This document shows, in pieces, positions 56,482 to 64,000 of a stretch of 64,000 nt of DNA. Origin of the DNA: Brachycybe producta (lineage: Eukaryota; Arthropoda; Diplopoda; Playtdesmida; Andrognathidae); assembly GCA_036925085.1 (NCBI GenBank), contig JAUPFP010000075.1, forward strand, positions 248,001-312,000, read 5' to 3'. The position numbers and the translations under genes were made by a program. The notes under the pieces were generated by a model that was not told the origin of the DNA, ran no database searches, and saw nothing but the letters and a program-made list of their open reading frames with translations. Every line of letters begins with the position of its first letter. Positions within the stretch are counted from its first letter, which is position 1.

Positions 56482-56668
56482 ACCCCAAAATGTACAAGTT
56501 CAACTTTCGAAAGATCTAAATAAGTTAACTCTCCACTTCAAAAAAATACTTATTACAGTTAACTATTATTGTGTGCATTTTCAGTTATTTATATAAAATC
56601 AGGGTTCAATTTTATTATGCCAGTTATTAATAGATGATTCCCATTATTTAAAAAATGAAAAAAAATAC

Positions 56669-56786
56669 ACCAACAACACCCAGTATTCCCAGGCAGTCAC
56701 CCATCCAAGAACTGACTGGGCCCAATGTTGCTTAACTTTGTTGATCGGATGAGAACCAGTGTGTTCAACGTGGTATGGCCGTTGAC
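56669..56786 (-). rRNA. 5S rRNA copy 187, class E2
   Basis: Flank B8. Confidence 0.89.
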
Positions 56787-56973
56787 ACCCCAAAATGTAC
56801 AAGTACAACTTTCGAAAGATCTAAATAAGTTAACTCTCCACTTCAAAAAATACTTATTACAGTTAACTATTATTGTTTGCATTTTCAGTTATTTATATAA
56901 AATAAGTGTTCAATTTTATCATGCCAGTTATTAATATATGATTCCCATTATTTAAAAAACAGAAAAAAAGTAT

Positions 56974-57091
56974 GCCAACAACACCCAGTATTCCCAGGCA
57001 GTCAACCATCCAAGTACTGACTGGGCCCAATGTTGCTTAACGTTGGTGATCGGATGAGAACCAGTGTGTTCAACATGGTATGGCTATTGAC
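56974..57091 (-). rRNA. 5S rRNA copy 188, class V
   Basis: Flank A with ATAC leader. Confidence 0.9.
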
Positions 57092-57278
57092 ACACCAAAA
57101 TGTACAAGTTCAACTTTCGAAAGATCTAAATAAGTTAACTCTCCACTTCAAAAAATACTTATTACAGTTAACTATTATTGTGTGCATTTTCAGTTATTTA
57201 TATAAAATAAGTGTTCAATTTTATCATGCCAGTTATTAATATATGATTCCCATTATTTAAAAAATAGAAAAAAATTAT

Positions 57279-57396
57279 GCCAACAACACCCAGTATTCCC
57301 AGGCAGTCACCCATCCAAGTACTGACTGGGCCCAATGTTGCTTAACTTTGGTGATCGGATGAGAACCAGTGTGTTCAACATGGTATGGCCGTTGAC
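57279..57396 (-). rRNA. 5S rRNA copy 189, consensus
   Basis: Unaltered body; flank A. Confidence 0.94.
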
Positions 57397-57582
57397 ACCC
57401 CAAAATGTACAAGTTCAACTTTCGAAAGATCTAAATAAGTTAACTCTCCACTTCAAAAAATACTTATTACAGTTAACTAATATTGTGTGCATTTTCAGTT
57501 ATTTATATAAAATAAGTGTTCAATTTTATCATGCCAGTTATTAATAGATGATTCCCATTATTTAAAAAATGAAAAGAAATAC

Positions 57583-57700
57583 ACCAACAACACCCAGTAT
57601 TCCCAGGCAGTCACCCATCCAAGTACTGACTGGGCCCAATGTTGCTTAACTTTGGTGATCGGATGAGAACCAGTGTGTTCAACATGGTATATCCGTTGAC
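57583..57700 (-). rRNA. 5S rRNA copy 190, class Y
   Basis: Flank B. Confidence 0.9.
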
Positions 57701-57887
57701 ACCCCAAAATGTACAAGTTCAACTTTCGAAAGATCTAAATAAGTTAACTCTCCACTTCAAAAAATACTTATTACAGTTAACTACAATTGTGTGCATTTTC
57801 AGTTATTTATATAAAATAAGTGTTCAATTTTATCATGCCAGTTATTAATATATGATTCCCATTATTTAAAAAATAGAAAAAAATTAT

Positions 57888-58005
57888 GCCAACAACACCC
57901 AGTATTCCCAGGCAGTCACCCATCCGAGTACTGACTGGGCCCAATGTTGCTTAACTTTGGTGATCGGATGAGAACCAGTGTGTTCAAAATGGTATGGCTA
58001 TTGAC
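57888..58005 (-). rRNA. 5S rRNA copy 191, G/N hybrid
   Basis: Counterpart of copy 168. Confidence 0.9.
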
Positions 58006-58192
58006 ACCCCAAAATGTACAAGTTCAACTTTCGAAAGATCTAAATAAGTTAACTCTCCACTTCAAAAAATACTTATTACAGTTAACTATTATTGTGTGCA
58101 TTTTCAGTTATTTATATAAAATAAGTGTTCAATTTTATCATGCCAGTTATTAATATATGATTCCCATTATTTAAAAAATAGAAAAAAATAAT

Positions 58193-58310
58193 GCCAACAA
58201 CACCCAGTATTTCCAGGCAGTCACCCATCCAAGTACTGACTGTGCCCAATGTTGCGTAACTTTGGTGATCGGATGAGAACCCGTGTGTTCAACATGGTAT
58301 GGCCGTTGAC
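58193..58310 (-). rRNA. 5S rRNA copy 192, class T
   Basis: Adds A55C, counterpart of copy 169. Confidence 0.89.
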
Positions 58311-58497
58311 ACCCCAAAATGTACAAGTTCAACTTTCGAAAGATCTAAATAAGTTAACTCTCCACTTCAAAAAAATACTTATTACAGTTAACTATTATTG
58401 TGTGCATTTTCAGTTATTTATATAAAATCAGTGTTCAATTTTATCATGCCAGTTATTAATAGATGATTCCCATTATTTAAAAAATGAAAAGAAATAC

Positions 58498-58615
58498 ACC
58501 AACAACACCCAGTATTCCCAGGCAGTCACCCATCCAAAAACTGACTGGGCCCAATGTTGCTTAACTTTGGTGATCGGATGAGAACCAGTGTGTTCAACGT
58601 GGTATGGCCGTTGAC
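58498..58615 (-). rRNA. 5S rRNA copy 193, class E3
   Basis: Counterpart of copy 170. Confidence 0.89.
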
Positions 58616-58802
58616 ACCCCAAAATGTACAAGTACAACTTTCGAAAGATCTAAATAAGTTAACTCTCCACTTCAAAAAATACTTATTACAGTTAACTATT
58701 ATTGTTTGCATTTTCAGTTATTTATATAAAATAAGTGTTCAATTTTATCATGCCAGTTATTAATATATGATTCCCATTATTTAAAAAATAGAAAAAAATT
58801 AT

Positions 58803-58920
58803 GCCAACAACACCCAGTATTCCCAGGCAGTCACCCATCCAAGTACTGACTGGGCCCAATGTTGCTTAACTTTGGTGATCGGATGAGAACCAGTGTGTTC
58901 AACATGGTATGGCCGTTGAC
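58803..58920 (-). rRNA. 5S rRNA copy 194, consensus
   Basis: Counterpart of copy 171. Confidence 0.94.
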
Positions 58921-59106
58921 ACCCCAAAATGTACAAGTTCAACTTTCGAAAGATCTAAATAAGTTAACTCTCCACTTCAAAAAATACTTATTACAGTTAA
59001 CTAATATTGTGTGCATTTTCAGTTATTTATATAAAATAAGTGTTCAATTTTATCATGCCAGTTATTAATAGATGATTCCCATTATTTAAAAAATGAAAAG
59101 AAATAC

Positions 59107-59224
59107 ACCAACAACACCCAGTATTCCCAGGCAGTCACCCATCCAAGTACTGACTGGGCCCAATGTTGCTTAACTTTGGTGATCGGATGAGAACCAGTGT
59201 GTTCAACATGGTATATCCGTTGAC
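59107..59224 (-). rRNA. 5S rRNA copy 195, class Y
   Basis: Counterpart of copy 172 without the extra G. Confidence 0.9.
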
Positions 59225-59411
59225 ACCCCAAAATGTACAAGTTCAACTTTCGAAAGATCTAAATAAGTTAACTCTCCACTTCAAAAAATACTTATTACAG
59301 TTAACTACAATTGTGTGCATTTTCAGTTATTTATATAAAATAAGTGTTCAATTTTATCATGCCAGTTATTAATATATGATTCCCATTATTTAAAAAATAG
59401 AAAAAAATTAT

Positions 59412-59529
59412 GCCAACAACACCCAGTATTCCCAGGCAGTCACCCATCCGAGTACTGACTGGGCCCAATGTTGCTTAACTTTGGTGATCGGATGAGAACC
59501 AGTGTGTTCAACATGGTATGGCCGTTGAC
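59412..59529 (-). rRNA. 5S rRNA copy 196, class G
   Basis: Counterpart of copy 173. Confidence 0.92.
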
Positions 59530-59716
59530 ACCCCAAAATGTACAAGTTCAACTTTCGAAAGATCTAAATAAGTTAACTCTCCACTTCAAAAAATACTTAT
59601 TACAGTTAACTATTATTGTGTGCATTTTCAGTTATTTATATAAAATAAGTGGTCAATTTTATCATGCCAGTTATTAATATATGATTCCCATTATTTAAAA
59701 AATAGAAAAAAATTAT

Positions 59717-59834
59717 GCCAACAACACCCAGTATTCCCAGGCAGTCAACCATCCAAGTACTGACTGGGCCCAATGTTGCTTAACTTTGGTGATCGGATGA
59801 GAACCAGTGTGTTCAAAATGGTATGGCTATTGAC
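59717..59834 (-). rRNA. 5S rRNA copy 197, class N
   Basis: Counterpart of copy 174 with T7, not T8. Confidence 0.9.
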
Positions 59835-60021
59835 ACCCCAAAATGTACAAGTTCAACTTTCGAAAGATCTAAATAAGTTAACTCTCCACTTCAAAAAATA
59901 CTTATTACAGTTAACTATTATTGTGTGCATTTTCAGTTATTTATATAAAATAAGTGTTCAATTTTATCATGCCAGTTATTAATAGATGATTCCCATTATT
60001 TAAAAAAATGAAAAGAAATAC

Positions 60022-60139
60022 ACCAACAACACCCAGTATTCCCAGGCAGTCACCCATCCAAGTACTGACTGGGCCCAATGTTACTTAACTTTGGTGATCG
60101 GATGAGAACCAGTGTGTTCAACATGGTATGGCCGTTGAC
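60022..60139 (-). rRNA. 5S rRNA copy 198, class B1
   Basis: Counterpart of copy 175. Confidence 0.91.
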
Positions 60140-60326
60140 ACCCCGAAATGTACAAGTTCAACTTTCGAAAGATCTAAATAAGTTAACTCTCCACTTCAAA
60201 AAATACTTATTACAGTTAACTACAATTGTGTGCATTTTCAGTTATTTATATAAAATAAGTGTTCAATTTTATCATGCCAGTTATTAATATATGATTCCCA
60301 TTATTTAAAAAATAGAAAAAAATTAT

Positions 60327-60444
60327 GCCAACAACACCCAGTATTCCCAGGCAGTCACCCATCCGAGTACTGACTGGGCCCAATGTTGCTTAACTTTGGT
60401 GATCGGATGAGAACCAGTGTGTTTAACATGGTATGGCCGTTGAC
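60327..60444 (-). rRNA. 5S rRNA copy 199, class G
   Basis: Adds G21A, counterpart of copy 176. Confidence 0.9.
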
Positions 60445-60631
60445 ACCCCAAAATGTACAAGTTCAACTTTCGAAAGATCTAAATAAGTTAACTCTCCACT
60501 TCAAAAAATACTTATTACAGTTAACTATTATTGTGTGCATTTTCAGTTATTTATATAAAATAAGTGTTCAATTTTATCATGCCAGTTATTAATATATGAT
60601 TCCCATTATTTAAAAAATAGAAAAAAATAAT

Positions 60632-60749
60632 GCCAACAACACCCAGTATTTCCAGGCAGTCACCCATCCAAGTACTGACTGTGCCCAATGTTGCTTAACT
60701 TTGGTGATCGGATGAGAACCCGTGTGTTCAACATGGTATGGCCGTTGAC
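60632..60749 (-). rRNA. 5S rRNA copy 200, class T
   Basis: Counterpart of copy 177. Confidence 0.9.
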
Positions 60750-60934
60750 ACCCCAAAATGTACAAGTTCAACTTTCGAAAGATCTAAATAAGTTAACTCT
60801 CCACTTCAAAAAATACTTATTACAGTTAACTATTATTGTGTGCATTTTCAGTTATTTATATAAAATAAGTGTTCAATTTTATCATGCCAGTTATTAATAT
60901 ATGATTCCCATTTAAAAAATAGAAAAAAAATTAT

Positions 60935-61052
60935 GCCAACAACACCCAGTATTCCCAGGCAGTCACCCATCCAAGTACTGACTGCACCCAATGTTGCTTC
61001 ACTTTGGTGATCGGATGAGAACCAGTGTGTTCAACATGGTATAGCCATTGAC
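60935..61052 (-). rRNA. 5S rRNA copy 201, class H2
   Basis: Shortened A8 flank; TTTCAAAAG upstream. Confidence 0.89.
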
Positions 61053-61239
61053 ACCCCAAAATGTACAAGTTCAACTTTCAAAAGATCTAAATAAGTTAAC
61101 TCTCCACTTCAAAAAATACTTATTACAGTTAACTACAATTGTGTGCATTTTCAGTTATTTATATAAAATAAGTGTTCAATTTTATCATGCCAGTTATTAA
61201 TATATGATTCCCATTATTTAAAAAATAGAAAAAAATTAT

Positions 61240-61357
61240 GCCAACAACACCCAGTATTCCCAGGCAGTCACCCATCCGAGTACTGACTGGGCCCAATGTT
61301 GCTTAACTTTGGTGATCGGATGAGAACCAGTGTGTTCAACATGGTATGGCCGTTGAC
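61240..61357 (-). rRNA. 5S rRNA copy 202, class G
   Basis: Flank A. Confidence 0.92.
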
Positions 61358-61544
61358 ACCCCAAAATGTACAAGTTCAACTTTCGAAAGATCTAAATAAG
61401 TTAACTCTCCACTTCAAAAAATACTTATTACAGTTAACTATTATTGTGTGCATTTTCAGTTATTTATATAAAATAAGTGGTCAATTTTATCATGCCAGTT
61501 ATTAATATATGATTCCCATTATTTAAAAAATAGAAAAAAATTAT

Positions 61545-61662
61545 GCCAACAACACCCAGTATTCCCAGGCAGTCAACCATCCAAGTACTGACTGGGCCCA
61601 ATGTTGCTTAACTTTGGTGATCGGATGAGAACCAGTGTGTTCAAAATGGTATGGCTATTGAC
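61545..61662 (-). rRNA. 5S rRNA copy 203, class N
   Basis: Flank A; CTAAATAAG upstream. Confidence 0.9.
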
Positions 61663-61849
61663 ACCCCAAAATGTACAAGTTCAACTTTCGAAAGATCTAA
61701 ATAAGTTAACTCTCCACTTCAAAAAATACTTATTACAGTTAACTATTATTGTGTGCATTTTCAGTTATTTATATAAAATAAGTGTTCAATTTTATCATGC
61801 CAGTTATTAATATATGATTCCCATTATTTAAAAAATAGAAAAAAATAAT

Positions 61850-61967
61850 GCCAACAACACCCAGTATTTCCAGGCAGTCACCCATCCAAGTACTGACTGT
61901 GCCCAATGTTGCTTAACTTTGGTGATCGGATGAGAACCCGTGTGTTCAACATGGTATGGCCGTTGAC
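61850..61967 (-). rRNA. 5S rRNA copy 204, class T
   Basis: Box A intact, unlike copies 169 and 192; flank A. Confidence 0.9.
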
Positions 61968-62154
61968 ACCCCAAAATGTACAAGTTCAACTTTCGAAAGA
62001 TCTAAATAAGTTAACTCTCCACTTCAAAAAAATACTTATTACAGTTAACTATTATTGTGTGCATTTTCAGTTATTTATATAAAATCAGTGTTCAATTTTA
62101 TCATGCCAGTTATTAATAGATGATTCCCATTATTTAAAAAATGAAAAGAAATAC

Positions 62155-62272
62155 ACCAACAACACCCAGTATTCCCAGGCAGTCACCCATCCAAAAACTG
62201 ACTGGGCCCAATGTTGCTTAACTTTGGTGATCGGATGAGAACCAGTGTGTTCAACGTGGTATGGCCGTTGAC
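62155..62272 (-). rRNA. 5S rRNA copy 205, class E3
   Basis: Flank B; 12 units from copy 193. Confidence 0.89.
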
Positions 62273-62459
62273 ACCCCAAAATGTACAAGTACAACTTTCG
62301 AAAGATCTAAATAAGTTAACTCTCCACTTCAAAAAATACTTATTACAGTTAACTATTATTGTTTGCATTTTCAGTTATTTATATAAAATAAGTGTTCAAT
62401 TTTATCATGCCAGTTATTAATATATGATTCCCACTATTTAAAAAATAGAAAAAAATTAT

Positions 62460-62577
62460 GCCAACAACACCCAGTATTCCCAGGCAGTCACCCATCCAAG
62501 TACTGACTGGGCCCAATGTTGCTTAACTTTGGTGATCGGATGAGAACCAGTGTGTTCAACATGGTATGGCCGTTGAC
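62460..62577 (-). rRNA. 5S rRNA copy 206, consensus
   Basis: Unaltered body; flank A with one private change (CCACTATTT) beyond it. Confidence 0.94.
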
Positions 62578-62763
62578 ACCCCAAAATGTACAAGTTCAAC
62601 TTTCGAAAGATCTAAATAAGTTAACTCTCCACTTCAAAAAATACTTATTACAGTTAACTAATTTTGTGTGCATTTTCAGTTATTTATATAAAATAAGTGT
62701 TCAATTTTATCATGCCAGTTATTAATAGATGATTCCCATTATTTAAAAAATGAAAAGAAATAC

Positions 62764-62881
62764 ACCAACAACACCCAGTATTCCCAGGCAGTCACCCATC
62801 CAAGTACTGACTGGGCCCAATGTTGCTTAACTTTGGTGATCGGATGAGAACCAGTGTGTTCAACATGGTATATCCGTTGAC
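62764..62881 (-). rRNA. 5S rRNA copy 207, class Y
   Basis: Flank B; upstream spacer differs from other Y units (CTATTATTG, then flank B of copy 208). Confidence 0.9.
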
Positions 62882-63068
62882 ACCCCAAAATGTACAAGTT
62901 CAACTTTCGAAAGATCTAAATAAGTTAACTCTCCACTTCAAAAAATACTTATTACAGTTAACTATTATTGTGTGCATTTTCAGTTATTTATATAAAATAA
63001 GTGTTCAATTTTATCATGCCAGTTATTAATAGATGATTCCCATTATTTAAAAAAATGAAAAGAAATAC

Positions 63069-63186
63069 ACCAACAACACCCAGTATTCCCAGGCAGTCAC
63101 CCATCCAAGTACTGACTGGGCCCAATGTTGCTTAACTTTGGTGATTGGATGAGAACCAGTGTGTTCAACATGGTATGGCCGTTGAC
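63069..63186 (-). rRNA. 5S rRNA copy 208
   Basis: Only G41A; flank B. Confidence 0.92.
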
Positions 63187-63373
63187 ACCCCGAAATGTAC
63201 AAGTTCAACTTTCGAAAGATCTAAATAAGTTAACTCTCCACTTCAAAAAATACTTATTACAGTTAACTACAATTGTGTGCATTTTCAGTTATTTATATAA
63301 AATAAGTGTTCAATTTTATCATGCCAGTTATTAATATATGATTCCCATTATTTAAAAAATAGAAAAAAATTAT

Positions 63374-63491
63374 GCCAACAACACCCAGTATTCCCAGGCA
63401 GTCACCCATCCGAGTACTGACTGGGCCCAATGTTGCTTAACTTTGGTGATCGGATGAGAACCAGTGTGTTCAACATGGTATGGCCGTTGAC
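63374..63491 (-). rRNA. 5S rRNA copy 209, class G
   Basis: Flank A. Confidence 0.92.
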
Positions 63492-63678
63492 ACCCCAAAA
63501 TGTACAAGTTCAACTTTCGAAAGATCTAAATAAGTTAACTCTCCACTTCAAAAAATACTTATTACAGTTAACTATTATTGTGTGCATTTTCAGTTATTTA
63601 TATAAAATAAGTGGTCAATTTTATCATGCCAGTTATTAATATATGATTCCCATTATTTAAAAAATAGAAAAAAATTAT

Positions 63679-63796
63679 GCCAACAACACCCAGTATTCCC
63701 AGGCAGTCAACCATCCAAGTACTGACTGGGCCCAATGTTGCTTAACTTTGGTGATCGGATGAGAACCAGTGTGTTCAAAATGGTATGGCTATTGAC
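63679..63796 (-). rRNA. 5S rRNA copy 210, class N
   Basis: Flank A; CTAAATAAG upstream. Confidence 0.9.
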
Positions 63797-63983
63797 ACCC
63801 CAAAATGTACAAGTTCAACTTTCGAAAGATCTAAATAAGTTAACTCTCCACTTCAAAAAATACTTATTACAGTTAACTATTATTGTGTGCATTTTCAGTT
63901 ATTTATATAAAATAAGTGTTCAATTTTATCATGCCAGTTATTAATATATGATTCCCATTATTTAAAAAATAGAAAAAAATAAT

Positions 63984-64000
63984 GCCAACAACACCCAGTA
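63984..64000 (-). rRNA. 5S rRNA copy 211, partial (5' part beyond window)
   Basis: Only the last 17 bases of the RNA are visible; flank A with an ATTA leader, as in T units. Confidence 0.88.

Larger units (their letters stand above)
56060..60934. repeat. 16-unit block, second occurrence (copies 185-200)
   Basis: Follows 49049-53925 unit by unit, with four small length differences (extra bases near 49853, 52111 and 52701, and two missing near 49927). Confidence 0.9.
1..64000 (-). repeat. 5S rDNA tandem array, about 305-bp unit
   Basis: All units run head to tail in one orientation, with gene-to-gene steps of 302-307 bp. Each holds a 118-nt 5S coding region and a spacer of about 187 bp. Class codes used below (RNA numbering): C, consensus; L, C40T C69T T72G G82A; G, T80C; GI, T80C plus C14T; N, C6T G7A G18T G87T; V, C6T G7A A50C G87T; S, G66A G106T; H, C10T C39T T53G C67T C68G; H2, C6T C10T T53G C67T C68G; K, G7A C78T and one extra G at 64-66; E, T17C A77T; E2, E plus C46A; E3, E plus C78T; D, G97C; T, C68A T29G G99A; Y, C9A C10T; B1, C57T. 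Flanks (3' side of the RNA): A, ATAA or similar then T7 (A6 and A8 have six or eight T); B, GTA-T3-C-T4; B8, GTA-T8. Identity rests on the full 5S core, the three internal promoter boxes and helix complementarity. Confidence 0.97.

Noticed and set aside
9947-62368. Minus-strand 61-73 aa frames (for example 9947-10165, 19810-19995, 27015-27236)
   Set aside because: They read through the 5S gene itself and its spacer in the sense direction and appear only in units where class-specific changes remove a stop.
23-63944. Repeated plus-strand 69-aa open reading frames as a protein-coding family
   Set aside because: They lie antisense to 5S rRNA, start inside its box A region, have no family resemblance, and are broken by freely varying A6/A7 runs and single-base spacer deletions with no sign of frame constraint.
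1-64000. CRISPR-like array
   Set aside because: Both the gene and the spacer are repeated with near identity; there are no unique spacers, and unit length is ten times too long.
1-64000. Anonymous satellite DNA
   Set aside because: Each unit has a full-length 118-nt 5S RNA with intact promoter boxes and terminators, so it is a gene array, although some classes may be decayed.
1-64000. Interspersed spliced-leader RNA, U snRNA, tRNA or histone genes, known to link with 5S in some animals
   Set aside because: The 187-bp spacer is nearly constant in all units and shows no Sm site, tRNA A/B boxes or coding sequence.
1-64000. SINE3-type or other 5S-derived retroelement
   Set aside because: Units are head to tail without target duplications, A-tails or LINE-like 3' ends; a retroelement would be dispersed.

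Overview
The whole window is one uninterrupted tandem array of 5S ribosomal RNA genes, all transcribed from the minus strand. The repeat unit averages about 305 bp: a 118-nt 5S coding region plus an AT-rich spacer of about 187 bp. I count 209 complete coding regions and one partial copy at each edge (copy 1 at 1-84, copy 211 at 63984-64000). I see no protein-coding gene, tRNA, other RNA gene, transposon or CRISPR array. Individual bases below use RNA numbering: G1 is the 5' base on the minus strand, C118 the 3' base.

Organism: a eukaryote, most likely an invertebrate animal. The RNA has the animal-type ACCATA near its 5' end, a CCGATCACC core, a GTTAAGCA box A and a GTACTTGGATGGGTGAC box C. 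Helix I (GTCAACGG with TTGTTGGC) resembles arthropod 5S. I cannot name a species. No spliced-leader RNA, histone or large-rRNA gene is interspersed.

Layout: copies 1-46 (1 to about 13.99 kb) are the most heterogeneous, with many private substitutions, and copies 2 and 6 are the most divergent. From copy 47 on, the array is a mosaic of a limited set of recurring copy classes (named in the array entry). They are laid out in higher-order blocks: two 7-unit blocks (18259-22524), an 8-unit/7-unit pair (22525-27095), two 12-unit blocks (36549-43866), two 10-unit blocks (44172-50267), and a 16-unit block at 49049-53925 repeated at 56060-60934. Hybrid units at block edges look like unequal crossing-over junctions.

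Expression logic: RNA polymerase III promoter boxes A, IE and C lie inside each coding region. A conserved palindrome CTTTCGAAAG lies 23-32 bp upstream. Oligo-T tracts follow the 3' end in two main forms: flank A (GGC then ATAA then T6-T8) and flank B (GGT, GTA, T3-C-T4). About 20 copies have an unaltered consensus body. The others carry class-specific substitutions, some in helix II, loop E or box A, so many may be weak or silent. Compared with the usual animal 5S (recalled, not aligned here), nine CpG sites have become TpG or CpA, and six of those changes form three intact compensated base pairs.
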